From: Allobosea sp. UNC402CLCol
GTDB taxonomy: Bacteria > Pseudomonadota > Alphaproteobacteria > Rhizobiales > Beijerinckiaceae
Reading direction: 5' to 3'
Assembly: GCF_000745475.1 (NCBI RefSeq)
Contig: NZ_KN050692.1
Location: 699,955 to 763,954 of the forward strand
Length of the DNA: 64,000 bases
Part shown: positions 26,645-35,958 of the stretch, piece by piece
Position numbering within the stretch: the stretch's first letter is position 1
Layout of the letters: every line of letters starts with the position of its first letter
The notes under the pieces: generated by a model
The model's database searches: none
What the model was told of the DNA's origin: nothing
The model's input: the letters and a program-made list of their open reading frames with translations, nothing else
Position numbers and translations under genes: made by a program

Positions 26645-27544
26645 ATGCCAAAAGAACGCATCAACGATATGATCGCTTTCCTGGCGGTCGCGCGGGAGCG
26701 CAGCTTCACCAGAGCCGGTGCGAAACTCGGCGTGACGGCCTCCGCTCTCAGCCACACCATAAAGGCCCTCGAAGAACAGCTCGGCGTCAGGCTTCTAGCG
26801 CGCACGACGCGCAATGTAGCGCCGACGGAAGCGGGGGAACGCCTGATGAAGGCGATCGGCCCACATTTCGATCAAATCGAGGTGGAGATCGAGGCGCTCG
26901 GCGAATTGCGCGACAAGCCGGCCGGTACGGTGCGCATCACCTGCAACGATTACGTGATCGACACCATCTTCCGGCCGAAGCTCGGCCCCTTCCTGCGCGA
27001 TTATCCCGATATCCATGTCGAGCTCGCGATCGACTACGGCTTCACCGACATCATCGAACAGCGCTTCGATGCCGGCGTCAGACTCGGCGAAGCCGTCAGC
27101 AAGGATATGATCGCCGTGCGCATCGGCCCGGACTGGCGTTTCGCCGTTGTCGGCTCGCCGTCCTATTTCGAGCGGCGCTCACCGCCTCTCACCCCGCAGG
27201 ACCTCACCAACCACAATTGCATCAATCTGCGCCTGAACAGCGCCGGCGGGCTCTATGCCTGGGAATTCGAAAAGGATGGGCGCGAATTGCGCGTGCGTGT
27301 CGAAGGCCAGCTTGCCCTCAACAGCGCGGTGTCCATGCTCAATGCGGCACTGGACGGCTTCGGCCTGGGCTACGTCCCCGAGGATCTCGCCAGACCTTAT
27401 ATTGCCGATGGACGCCTCATCGATGTGCTGGCGGACTGGTGCCCGGTCGTTCAGGGCTATCACCTTTACTATCCGAGCCGGCGGCAGCTTTCGCCGGCTT
27501 TCGCCCTGCTGGTCGATACGTTGCGCTATCGCCGGACGGAATAG
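26645..27544 (+). CDS. LysR-family transcriptional regulator
   Basis: 299 residues. The N-terminal winged HTH (about 5-63) contains [20 protein letters not shown] and [16 protein letters not shown]. The effector domain follows and ends [26 protein letters not shown]. It belongs to the large group that often controls short-chain reductase and cupin genes. It is divergent from the cupin-led minus-strand genes and probably regulates them. Its C-terminus is paralogous to the fragment at 20368-20634. Confidence 0.93.
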   Translation: MPKERINDMIAFLAVARERSFTRAGAKLGVTASALSHTIKALEEQLGVRLLARTTRNVAPTEAGERLMKAIGPHFDQIEVEIEALGELRDKPAGTVRITCNDYVIDTIFRPKLGPFLRDYPDIHVELAIDYGFTDIIEQRFDAGVRLGEAVSKDMIAVRIGPDWRFAVVGSPSYFERRSPPLTPQDLTNHNCINLRLNSAGGLYAWEFEKDGRELRVRVEGQLALNSAVSMLNAALDGFGLGYVPEDLARPYIADGRLIDVLADWCPVVQGYHLYYPSRRQLSPAFALLVDTLRYRRTE

Positions 27545-28096
27545 GCGTTGGAGGTGCGAGTGGAACCGGGCGCTCAACTCGCAGTAAGCCGCTGCGGACG
27601 ATCTCACGATCGAGTTAGACTGAACCTCAGCGTCCGCGCGATCATTGAGATTGAGTGCCGACGCTTTCTCTCGGAGCTCGACTTATCAAGCCCGGACCTC
27701 AGCGCTGCCGCTCAGGATCTGTTTCCGTACTGAGCGGAGCCACGAGGACTTCGGCTTCGATGCGCTGATCCTTGACTGAAGGGGGTATTACATTGGAAGC
27801 GTCGGCGCGGTGACGCGCCATCGCGACAGGCGGCGCCAGTGTCCGGCATCCCGTCAAACCATAATGTCACTTGGTGCACAATTTCTGTCGCTTTTGGAAC
27901 AGTGCCCCCCTGATGCCAATCCAATATTAGTCGACCAATTCAAAACGCCGGGCGCAACGCCAGCCGGAGAATTGACGAGCTAAATTGCTACCTGATGACG
28001 CATTGGAAGTCGCCGATTCAGCAACCTTCAATACGTAACGCTTTTGACTGAATATAAAATCCAAGAATAACAATATTTGCAGAGGGGAATTCTGCA
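27545..28096. other. Gene-free stretch upstream of the flavoprotein/sarcosine oxidase cluster
   Basis: No convincing gene in either strand. The right end is AT-rich and holds the likely promoter of the next operon: TTGACT (28044-28049) followed at about 17 bases by a poor -10. GAGGGGA (28081-28087) is the ribosome-binding site of the gene at 28097. The left half has no recognisable content. Confidence 0.5.
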
Positions 28097-29671
28097 ATGT
28101 CTCGCATAGATGAGCGGTCGACGGCTGGCAAGCCGTTGCCCGTAGGGGAACATTTGCGCCTTCTCATCGTCGGCGCGGGTCCGGCTGGCCTGGCCGCGGC
28201 GCTTGAAGCTGCTCGGCGCGGCGTTGAAGTCGTATTGGTCGATGAACATCCCGTCGACAGCGCCCTGATGGGCCTCGACGTCCCTTTCCATTTCGGCCAA
28301 CGCATGAGCGGAGCGACCCGCAACAAGACGCGCATGATGGAAGCGATCGCGGCTTCCGATGACCGGATCGCGGAAGCCTTCGAAGCCGGAGTTGACGTTC
28401 GTCTTGGCGTCTCCGCCTGGGGCCTGTTCTCCCCCAAGCCCGGCCTCCGTTGGCTGAATCGGCCGATCGTCGGTCTCAGCGATGGCGAGAGCAGTTGGTA
28501 CGCTTCATTCGATGCCGCGATCCTCGCCACGGGGCGTCGCGATATCGGGCTGGCTTTCCCGGGTTGGGAACTGCCGGGCGTCATGGGCGTCACCGCAGCG
28601 CAGACGTTGCTGCAACGCTATGACGCGCTGGAGAGCCAGCGGATCGTCATCCTAGGTTCCGGCGCGGAGGCGACGAGCTTTGCGGAGGCCGCCGTAGCGG
28701 CGGGCCGTACGGTCGTTGCGATGGTCGAGGTGGCAGACGCTCCCCGTGATCCCGAAGGCTGCGAGATACTGGCTGCACAGGGCGTGTCGATCCTGACGGG
28801 AGCGATGGTGGCGCGCGCGACCGGCGGAGCGGACGGCGTCGAAGGCGTGGAGCTGAACGGAACCGAGGGCCGCCATCTTTCCTGCGACACGGTCGTGCTC
28901 GCCATCGGTACCGCACCCGTGATCGAGTTGTTCGACGTCGCCGGTGCCGAGATCGCCTTCATGGCTACGCGCGGCGGTCACGTGCCGCTGACGGACACCG
29001 AAGGCCGAACGTCCATTGCCGGGCTGTTCGCAGCCGGAGACTGCGCCGGGATCAACGGGGATAAGACCGCGGATTCCAAGATCTCCGCGGAGGAAGGCCG
29101 TCGTGCAGCCGTCGCGGCGTGCGGCGAGCTCGAAAGCGGCTCGCGCGCGCCCTGGAAGGTGATTTCGGTCGATGGCACGGCAACCGACGATGTCGAGGCC
29201 AGCCGGTCGGCGTGGATCGAAGCGGCGATGACCGTCGCGGATACCGAAACGCACATCTGCCAGTGCGAGGAAGTCAGCATCCCCGATCTTCTCGGCGTTC
29301 GACCGCCGCGTTACCTGCCGCGCGACCAGGCGCCGATGCTGGCGCGCGACCTCTCCTCTCTCGCCAATGACGGCCTCGTCCATCAGGACCAGATCAAGCG
29401 GCTGACGCGTGCGGGCATGGGACCCTGCCAAGGCCGACGTTGCCGTGAACAAGTCAGCGCGGTTCTGGCGCAGGCAACCGGGACGCCGCTCGCGAAGCTT
29501 CCACTGCCGAGCTATCGCGCGCCGGTGCGACCGCTCCCGCTCTCCGCCTTCGCGGAAGATCTCGAACCCGGTGTCGTCAGCGACAACTGGGAGGGCTGGT
29601 TCGGCATATCCGGGCAATGGGATCCGTTCTGGACGCTTTCCGAGGGCGCCAGCGCGGAGGAGCGCTCATGA
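28097..29671 (+). CDS. FAD-dependent oxidoreductase of HcnB / opine-oxidase A type with a BFD-like [2Fe-2S] domain
   Basis: 524 residues. The N-terminus binds FAD (VGAGPAGLA, 25-33). A second nucleotide site (VILGSGAEA, about 190) and the ATG/GDCAG motif (FAAGDCAGI) complete a two-dinucleotide fold. The C-terminal part is a BFD-like domain with C388 and C390 (CQCEE) and C444 and C449 (GPCQGRRC) as [2Fe-2S] ligands. This is the layout of HcnB, OoxA and NoxA, which work with a DAO-type partner to oxidise glycine or opines. The partner is the next gene (ATGA overlap). No HcnA-type small ferredoxin gene lies nearby, which speaks against cyanide synthesis. Confidence 0.87.
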   Translation: MSRIDERSTAGKPLPVGEHLRLLIVGAGPAGLAAALEAARRGVEVVLVDEHPVDSALMGLDVPFHFGQRMSGATRNKTRMMEAIAASDDRIAEAFEAGVDVRLGVSAWGLFSPKPGLRWLNRPIVGLSDGESSWYASFDAAILATGRRDIGLAFPGWELPGVMGVTAAQTLLQRYDALESQRIVILGSGAEATSFAEAAVAAGRTVVAMVEVADAPRDPEGCEILAAQGVSILTGAMVARATGGADGVEGVELNGTEGRHLSCDTVVLAIGTAPVIELFDVAGAEIAFMATRGGHVPLTDTEGRTSIAGLFAAGDCAGINGDKTADSKISAEEGRRAAVAACGELESGSRAPWKVISVDGTATDDVEASRSAWIEAAMTVADTETHICQCEEVSIPDLLGVRPPRYLPRDQAPMLARDLSSLANDGLVHQDQIKRLTRAGMGPCQGRRCREQVSAVLAQATGTPLAKLPLPSYRAPVRPLPLSAFAEDLEPGVVSDNWEGWFGISGQWDPFWTLSEGASAEERS

Positions 29672-30849
29672 ACGCGACCAACGGGACCAAGGGTGCCAGC
29701 GTCATCATCGTAGGTGGGGGCGTCAGCGGCCTGAGCAGCGCCTGGTGGCTTGCCCGGGCGGGCGTCGATGTCATGGTCATCGAGAAGGGTATCGTCGGCT
29801 GGGGCGCCTCCGGGCGAAACGGCGGCGGCGCGACGCACCATCAAAGCCCCCTCTTCCTCGAGGAGCAGCGGCTGTGGCCGCAGATGGATGAGCTGCTCCG
29901 CTATCCGACCGAATTCCAGCCGAAGCGCATTCGCATCGCTTTGAGCGACCAGCAGGTCGAGGAGTTCAAGATCGGCGTCGACAATACGCGCGGTCAGGGC
30001 TTCCCCGCCGAATGGCTCGACCCGAAGCAGGTCCGCGATCTCGTTCCCCTCGCCGGAAACAATGTCGTCGGCGGCGTCTATTACGAGCGCGGCGGCCACG
30101 CGAACCCGCAACGGACCGTGCAGGCCTATGCCTGGGCCTTGCAGGATCTCGGCGGACGCATCCTGCAACATACCGCGGTCACCGGCTTTCAACGCCGGGG
30201 CGGCAAGGTCGCCGCCGTCGAAACCAACGCGGGCGTCTTCTCCTGCGACACGCTGATCCTGGCGGCCGGGCCGCAGACCGGTCGGCTCTCGGCCCTGCTC
30301 GACAGCGAAGTCCCGGTCACCGCGGCACGGGCCGAGATGATCGTCACGGAACCGCTGCCGTTGATGCCGATCGGCGGTGTCGACGGCAATCATCTCTACG
30401 GCCGCCAGACCTTACGCGGGAATCTCGCCTATGGCGGCGGGCCGCATGAATGGCTTAGGCCGGAGGATGACGCGGTCGCTGTGCGCCCCTCAAGCCCGCT
30501 CGCCCGCAACGTCGCCAAGCGCCTCGCCGAACTCTTTCCGAAGGCCGCCCATATCCGCGTAATCCGTAGTTGGGCCGGGGTCATCGAAAACACGCCAGAC
30601 GGCCGCCCCGTGATCGATCGGCTCCCGACCGCCGCGAACGCGATCGTCGCGACCATGTCGAGCGTGGGCTTCGGCCTGTCACCGGCAACGGGACGCGCGA
30701 TCTCGCAGCTCGTGATCGACGGCCGGTGCGACTTCGCCGACCTGTCGAGCTTTCGCTTGTCGCGCTTCGGCAACCTGAGCCCGGACTGGCGCGAAGAGCG
30801 CGGCTGGCTTCCCCCTCAAACGGAAGATGACGATGCCCGCGCGGCCTGA
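29668..30849 (+). CDS. DAO-type FAD-dependent oxidoreductase, HcnC / opine-oxidase B-like
   Basis: 393 residues. The ATG at 29668 overlaps the stop of the preceding gene. VGGGVSGLSSAWWLARAG binds the ADP part of FAD; GWGASGRNGGG is the usual loop of the SoxB/DadA family; near the end RSWAGVIENTPDGRPVID and the final glycine-rich loop bind the isoalloxazine. It would carry the amine-oxidising site of a two-subunit dehydrogenase with the product of 28097-29671. The next gene overlaps its 3' end. Confidence 0.88.
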   Translation: MNATNGTKGASVIIVGGGVSGLSSAWWLARAGVDVMVIEKGIVGWGASGRNGGGATHHQSPLFLEEQRLWPQMDELLRYPTEFQPKRIRIALSDQQVEEFKIGVDNTRGQGFPAEWLDPKQVRDLVPLAGNNVVGGVYYERGGHANPQRTVQAYAWALQDLGGRILQHTAVTGFQRRGGKVAAVETNAGVFSCDTLILAAGPQTGRLSALLDSEVPVTAARAEMIVTEPLPLMPIGGVDGNHLYGRQTLRGNLAYGGGPHEWLRPEDDAVAVRPSSPLARNVAKRLAELFPKAAHIRVIRSWAGVIENTPDGRPVIDRLPTAANAIVATMSSVGFGLSPATGRAISQLVIDGRCDFADLSSFRLSRFGNLSPDWREERGWLPPQTEDDDARAA

Positions 30850-32110
30850 ACCGATCGCCGATCGCTATTCGGCCTGGCGCCTGCTGAAGGAGAGCTTCTC
30901 CGGCAATCAAGGCTGGAGACCCGCCTGGCGCAAGCCCGAGCCCAAGGCTTCCTATGACGTGATCATCGTCGGCGGCGGCGGCCACGGGCTGGCGACGGCG
31001 CATTACCTCGCCAGCGTTCACGGCATTACCAATGTCGCGGTGGTCGAGAAGGGGCCGATCGGCCTCGGCAATGGCGGGCGCAACACCACGATCGTGCGCT
31101 CGAATTACGGACTGCCGAGCAATACGCGCTTCTACGAGCACTCGCTGAAGCTCTGGGAGGGCCTCGAGCAGGACCTCAACTACAACGTCATGATGAGCCA
31201 GCGCGGCGTGCTCAACCTGTTCCATTCGGACTCGCAGCGCGATGCCGCCGCCAGGCGCGGCAACTCGATGCGGCTTCAGGGCGTCGACGCGGAACTGCTG
31301 GATCGAGACGGTGTGCGCGTATACGCACCGTTCATCGAGATGGATAATCCGATGTTCCCGATCTTTGGCGGCCTGATGCAGCGGCGCGGAGGCACCGCGC
31401 GGCACGACGCGGTGATCTGGGGGTTCGCCCGGGCCGCCGACCGACGCGGCGTCGATATCATTGAGCAGTGCGAGGTTACCGGCATCCGCCGCGAAGGCGG
31501 GCGCGTCACCGGCGTCGAGACCACTCGAGGCTTCATCGGCGCCAAGAAGGTCGGCGTCGCCGTTGCCGGAAATACATCGCGCCTGGCGACTATGGCTGGC
31601 CTTAGCCTGCCGGTGGAATCGCACCTGCTGCAGGCCTTCGTCTCCGAGGCGATCAAGCCGATGATCGATGGCGTCGTGACGTTCGGCGCCGGGCACTTCT
31701 ACATCAGCCAGTCGGACAAGGGCGGCCTCGTCTTCGGCGGCGACCTCGACGGCTACAATTCCTATTCCCAGCGCGGAAATCTTCCGGTGGTCGAGCACCT
31801 GCTGGGTGCGGCCGTCTCGATGATCCCTACCCTGTCCCGTCTGCGGGTGCTGCGGCAATGGGCCGGCATCATGGACATGACGATGGATTCCTCTCCCTTC
31901 ATCTGCAAGACGCCGATCGACGGCCTCTATTTCAACGGCGGCTGGTGCTACGGCGGCTTCAAGGCCACCCCGGGCTCAGGCTGGTGCTTCGCCCATACAA
32001 TCGCGCGGGACGAACCCCACGCCTTCAACGCCGACCTGACGATCGACCGCTTCCGCGACGGCCGCATGATCGACGAACGGGGCGCTGGCCCCAATCCCTG
32101 GGCGCAGTGA
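30833..32110 (+). CDS. soxB: Sarcosine oxidase, beta subunit
   Basis: 425 residues. ATG at 30833 is preferred because GGAAG ends 6 bases upstream; ATG at 30827 is the alternative. It overlaps the previous gene by 17 bases. Heterotetrameric sarcosine oxidase demethylates sarcosine to glycine, with transfer of the methyl group to tetrahydrofolate. Seen: FAD loop VGGGGHGLATAHYLA, NGGRNTTIVRSNY, and His191 in GTARHDAV, which in this family binds FMN covalently. C-terminal GGWCYGGFKATPGSG is typical. It is the first of four sox genes in the order B-D-A-G. Confidence 0.96.
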   Translation: MPARPEPIADRYSAWRLLKESFSGNQGWRPAWRKPEPKASYDVIIVGGGGHGLATAHYLASVHGITNVAVVEKGPIGLGNGGRNTTIVRSNYGLPSNTRFYEHSLKLWEGLEQDLNYNVMMSQRGVLNLFHSDSQRDAAARRGNSMRLQGVDAELLDRDGVRVYAPFIEMDNPMFPIFGGLMQRRGGTARHDAVIWGFARAADRRGVDIIEQCEVTGIRREGGRVTGVETTRGFIGAKKVGVAVAGNTSRLATMAGLSLPVESHLLQAFVSEAIKPMIDGVVTFGAGHFYISQSDKGGLVFGGDLDGYNSYSQRGNLPVVEHLLGAAVSMIPTLSRLRVLRQWAGIMDMTMDSSPFICKTPIDGLYFNGGWCYGGFKATPGSGWCFAHTIARDEPHAFNADLTIDRFRDGRMIDERGAGPNPWAQ

Positions 32111-32123
32111 GGGGGCGGCGGCA

Positions 32124-32399
32124 ATGCATCTTATCCCCTGCCCCTATTGCGGCGAACGCCCCCAGGAAGAGTTTCACTATCGCGGCGACGCGACGGTGCG
32201 GCGACCGGCACCGGATTCCGGTGAACAGGCCTTCTACGACTACGTCTACACGCGAGCCAACCCGCGCGGTTGGCACGATGAATGGTGGCACCACTACGCG
32301 GGCTGCCGACAGTGGATCAAGGTTCGGCGGAACACGTTGACCCATGTCGTCGCGGCTTCGGCCGGACCTGCGGATGCGCTGCCGGAGGCGACGCCATGA
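32124..32399 (+). CDS. soxD: Sarcosine oxidase, delta subunit
   Basis: 91 residues. Small zinc-binding subunit: C6 and C9 (CPYCGER) with H57 and C61 (HYAGC) match the ligand spacing known for tetrameric sarcosine oxidase. The WHDEWWHHYAGCRQW region is diagnostic. The stop overlaps the alpha-subunit start (ATGA). Confidence 0.95.
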   Translation: MHLIPCPYCGERPQEEFHYRGDATVRRPAPDSGEQAFYDYVYTRANPRGWHDEWWHHYAGCRQWIKVRRNTLTHVVAASAGPADALPEATP

Positions 32400-35323
32400 C
32401 TTCGAAGCGCCTGCCCTCCGGCGGATCCGTCGATCGCGCCAAGACGATCCGCTTCAGCTTCGATGGTCGTAGCCTCACCGGCCACCCGGGCGACACCCTC
32501 GCCTCGGCCTTGCTCGCGAACGGCGTCAGGCTCGTCGGGCGGTCCTTCAAGTATCATCGGCCGCGCGGCATCATGACCGCGGGGCCGGAGGAGCCGAACG
32601 CACTCGTCGAACTGCGGGACGGCGCGCGGCGTGAACCGAACAGCAAGGCCACAGAGATCGAGCTGCACGACGGCCTGGTCAGCGCCAGCCAGAACCGCTG
32701 GCCCTCGCTTTCCTTCGACCTCATGGCGGTCAACGGGCTTGCCGGTTCCGTCTTCTCGGCCGGGTTCTACTACAAGACCTTCATGTGGCCGAAGAGCTTC
32801 TGGGAGAAGCTGTATGAGCCGCTGATTCGCCGCGCCGCAGGCCTCGGCCGTGCCGCATCCGAACCCGATCCCGATCACTACGAGGCGATGCACGCGCATT
32901 GCGACGTGCTCGTGGTCGGTTCGGGGGCGGCCGGTCTCGCCGCGGCACGCTCGGCCGGAGAAGCCGGAGCACGCGTGATAGTGTGCGAACGCGATTTCCT
33001 TCTCGGCGGCGGCCTCCTCCTCCTGTCCCCGGCAGATGAAGCTTGGCGGAAGGAGATGCTGGCTTCTCTTGAAGGGCTGCCGAACGTCGAGATCCTGACC
33101 CGCACCAACGTGTTCGGCTATTACGACCACAACCTGCTGGGAGCCGTGGAGCGCGTCGCGGACCACAAGGTCCAGCCCGACCCGCATGAGGTTCGCCAGC
33201 GCTATCGGACATTCCGAGCGAAGCAGGTCGTGCTGGCCACCGGCGCGAGCGAGAGACTGATCGCGCTTCCCGGGAACGATCGCCCCGGCACGATGATGGC
33301 CGGAGCGGCGCTCACCTATCTCCGCCGCTTCGGCGTAGCGCCCGGCAGAAATGCCGTCGTCTTCACGAACAACGATAGCGCCTACGAAACCGCCCTCGCC
33401 CTTGCCGAGGCGAGGACCGGAAAGGTCACGCTTGTCGACGTCCGGGCGCAGAGCTCGCTCGCCGACGCACTGACTGCGCGCGGCATCAACGTCAGGCTCG
33501 GCTGCGAGGTCACGTCCTTCGATGGCAAGACGGCGATGATCCGCCGTCGCGGCGGCGCCGGGGGCGAGAAGATCGTCGCCGACCTCCTCAGTCTCTCCGG
33601 AGGTTGGAACCCGAACGTTCAGCTTGCCAGCCAGTCCGGCGCGAAGCCCCGCTGGGACGCGACGCTGGCGAGCCATGTCCCCGGAGACCCGGTGCAGGCC
33701 GAACGGTCGGCGGGGGCGGCGAATGGCAGTTTCGGCATCGGAGCGGCCGCGCAGGAAGGCGCGAAGGCCGGGCGAGATGCGGCGGCAGCGGCCGGGTTCG
33801 AAAAGGCATCGGAGTTCGCGCTGCCCCAACCCGGTCGGGCCGAGCAGCCGATTGCTCCCTTCTGGGAGGTCGAGGGCCCCGGCAAGAGCTTCGTCGACCT
33901 GCAACACGACGTCACCGCCGCCGACATCAGGCTCGCTCATCGAGAGGGCTTCAGCCATGTCGAACATGCCAAGCGCTACACGACGCACGGCATGGCAACC
34001 GACCAGGGCAAGCTCGGCAGTCTGGTCGGATCCGCGATCCTGGCCGAGGCGCGCGGGGAAACGGTCGACGCCGTCGGCGTGCCGACGCACCGGCCCTACA
34101 CCATGCCGGTCGCCTTCGGAGCGCTGGCGGGCCATGCCTCGGGCGCGCACTTCCAGCCCGTCCGCCGCACGGCATTGCATGATTGGCACCTGCGAAACGG
34201 TGCCGCGATGCAGCCGACAGGGGCCTGGATGCGCCCCTTCTTCTATCCCAAGCCCGGCGAGACCGGCTGGGATCCGATCTTCCGCGAGGCGCGCGCCGTC
34301 CGGTCGTCCGTCGGAATCTGCGACGTCTCCACCCTCGGCAAGATCGACGTCCAGGGCCCCGATGCCGCGACCTTCCTGGACCGCCTCTACATCAACACCT
34401 TCTCGACCCTGGCGGTCGGCAAATGCCGCTACGGCGTGATGCTCCGCGAGGACGGCATCGTCTTCGACGACGGCACCACATCCCGGCTCGCCGAGGACCA
34501 CTTCCTGGTCACCACCACCACCGGCAATGCCGCCCCGGTGCTGGAGCATATGGAGTTCCACGCACAGACGGTCTGGCCCGAACTCGACGTCCAGTTCTGC
34601 TCGGTGACGGACCAGTGGGCGCAGATTGCTGTCGCCGGACCGAAATCCCGCGAGACGCTCGCCGCCGCCGTCGAAGGTCTCGACCTCGCCAATGAGGCCT
34701 TCCCCTTCATGAGCGCGGGTGAAGGCAAGATTTCCGGGGTCCCGGTCCGCCTGTTCCGGATCAGCTTCTCCGGCGAACTCGCCTACGAAATCGCCGTGCC
34801 GTCGGGTCGAGCCGAGACCGTCTGGGAAGCAATCCTGGCTGCGGGCAAGCGGTTCGGCATCGTGCCGTACGGGCTCGAGGCCATGAGCCTGATGCGGATC
34901 GAGAAGGGCCATGCGGCCGGGCCCGAGCTGAACGGGCAGACGACCGCCGCCGATCTCGGCATGGGCCGGATGATGAAGAAGAGTGGCGACGTGATCGGGC
35001 GCGTCCTCGCTGGTCGCCCGGGCCTTGCCGATCCCGGCCGCCCACGCCTCGTCGGCATCCGCCCGGTCGATACGAGCAAGCGCCTGCGCGGCGGCGCCCA
35101 CATCGTGCGGGAGCCGAGCTCGGGAACAAGCATGGGCTGGGTCAGCAGCGTGACCCAGTCGATCGAACACAATTGCTGGATCGGCCTGGCCCTCGTCGAG
35201 AACGGCGAGTCCGTTAAAGGCCAGCGGCTCGTCGCCATCTCGCCGCTCCATGACGAGAGCGTCGAGGTGACAATCACCAGTCCCCATCATGTCGATCCGG
35301 AGAACGCTCGTGTCCGCGCTTGA
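32396..35323 (+). CDS. soxA: Sarcosine oxidase, alpha subunit
   Basis: 975 residues, close to the normal size. Domains in order: a ferredoxin-like N-terminal fold without cluster cysteines (about 10-95), an NAD/FAD-binding domain (VVGSGAAGLAAA near 172) with a pyridine-nucleotide-reductase layout, and a C-terminal aminomethyltransferase (GcvT-like) domain from about 600 that binds tetrahydrofolate and takes the methyl group as methylene-THF. The start overlaps soxD. The 3' end overlaps soxG by 14 bases if the GTG start is used for the latter. Confidence 0.96.
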   Translation: MTSKRLPSGGSVDRAKTIRFSFDGRSLTGHPGDTLASALLANGVRLVGRSFKYHRPRGIMTAGPEEPNALVELRDGARREPNSKATEIELHDGLVSASQNRWPSLSFDLMAVNGLAGSVFSAGFYYKTFMWPKSFWEKLYEPLIRRAAGLGRAASEPDPDHYEAMHAHCDVLVVGSGAAGLAAARSAGEAGARVIVCERDFLLGGGLLLLSPADEAWRKEMLASLEGLPNVEILTRTNVFGYYDHNLLGAVERVADHKVQPDPHEVRQRYRTFRAKQVVLATGASERLIALPGNDRPGTMMAGAALTYLRRFGVAPGRNAVVFTNNDSAYETALALAEARTGKVTLVDVRAQSSLADALTARGINVRLGCEVTSFDGKTAMIRRRGGAGGEKIVADLLSLSGGWNPNVQLASQSGAKPRWDATLASHVPGDPVQAERSAGAANGSFGIGAAAQEGAKAGRDAAAAAGFEKASEFALPQPGRAEQPIAPFWEVEGPGKSFVDLQHDVTAADIRLAHREGFSHVEHAKRYTTHGMATDQGKLGSLVGSAILAEARGETVDAVGVPTHRPYTMPVAFGALAGHASGAHFQPVRRTALHDWHLRNGAAMQPTGAWMRPFFYPKPGETGWDPIFREARAVRSSVGICDVSTLGKIDVQGPDAATFLDRLYINTFSTLAVGKCRYGVMLREDGIVFDDGTTSRLAEDHFLVTTTTGNAAPVLEHMEFHAQTVWPELDVQFCSVTDQWAQIAVAGPKSRETLAAAVEGLDLANEAFPFMSAGEGKISGVPVRLFRISFSGELAYEIAVPSGRAETVWEAILAAGKRFGIVPYGLEAMSLMRIEKGHAAGPELNGQTTAADLGMGRMMKKSGDVIGRVLAGRPGLADPGRPRLVGIRPVDTSKRLRGGAHIVREPSSGTSMGWVSSVTQSIEHNCWIGLALVENGESVKGQRLVAISPLHDESVEVTITSPHHVDPENARVRA

Positions 35324-35924
35324 TCGCCGTTCGCGCTTCCCGGTCTCCCGCTCGCTCTCCGGTGGGCGAAACGGAGGAGACGCCCTCACCATCACGGAGC
35401 AGCATGCTGCGCTGGTGCAGGTCACCGCGCGCAAGGGGCGTCAGAATGACGTCTCCGCCACCCTCAGCCGGACCTTTTCGATTGAGCTACCCGCTTCCGA
35501 TCGCGTCGCCAGCGGTTCGACTGGCACGGCGATCTGGGTCCAACCCGGAAGCTGGCTTATCCGGGCATCGGATGATCAGCGGGAGGAGCTGGCGGCGCGT
35601 CTCCGCCAAGCCCTCGATGGCAGCGCCGCCGTGGTCGATCAAAGCCATGGCCGAAGCGTGTTCGAGCTCAGCGGCAAGCACGCACAATCGGTGCTCGCCC
35701 GCCTGTGCCGCCTGGATCTGCACGATCGGGTGTTCCCGCCTGGGAGCAGTGCCTCGACCATCGTCGGCCATGTTTCCTGCCAGCTCTATCGCAACGAAGC
35801 GCCGGTCCCCTTTTTCAGCTTGATCGTCGGCTCGACCTTCGCCGAGTGGCTTCTCGACGAACTCCAAGGCGCGGCCGCCAGCCATGGCTGGAGCTTCCAG
35901 CCCGCGCAAAACGCTGCCGCATGA
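35310..35924 (+). CDS. soxG: Sarcosine oxidase, gamma subunit
   Basis: 204 residues from a GTG at 35310 with GGAGA six bases upstream; an ATG at 35289 would add seven residues. GcvT-like fold without the catalytic parts, as is normal for the gamma subunit. Seen: VTARKGRQNDV, GPxxW-like QPGSWLIRA and the DQSHGRSVFELSG segment. It completes the sox operon. A PLP-dependent enzyme follows 34 bases later. Confidence 0.92.
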   Translation: MSALDRRSRFPVSRSLSGGRNGGDALTITEQHAALVQVTARKGRQNDVSATLSRTFSIELPASDRVASGSTGTAIWVQPGSWLIRASDDQREELAARLRQALDGSAAVVDQSHGRSVFELSGKHAQSVLARLCRLDLHDRVFPPGSSASTIVGHVSCQLYRNEAPVPFFSLIVGSTFAEWLLDELQGAAASHGWSFQPAQNAAA

Positions 35925-35958
35925 TCTCTCCCACCGACAAGAACCGGAACAGCGCGCC

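Noticed and set aside
28097-30849. Hydrogen cyanide synthase (hcnBC)
   Set aside because: The two subunits resemble HcnB and HcnC, but there is no hcnA and the neighbours are sarcosine oxidase and transport genes, so an amino acid or opine dehydrogenase is more likely.
32294-35434. Very long open frame on the minus strand opposite soxA
   Set aside because: It mirrors soxA over its whole length, as expected in GC-rich DNA with strong third-position bias; its translation has no recognisable domain.
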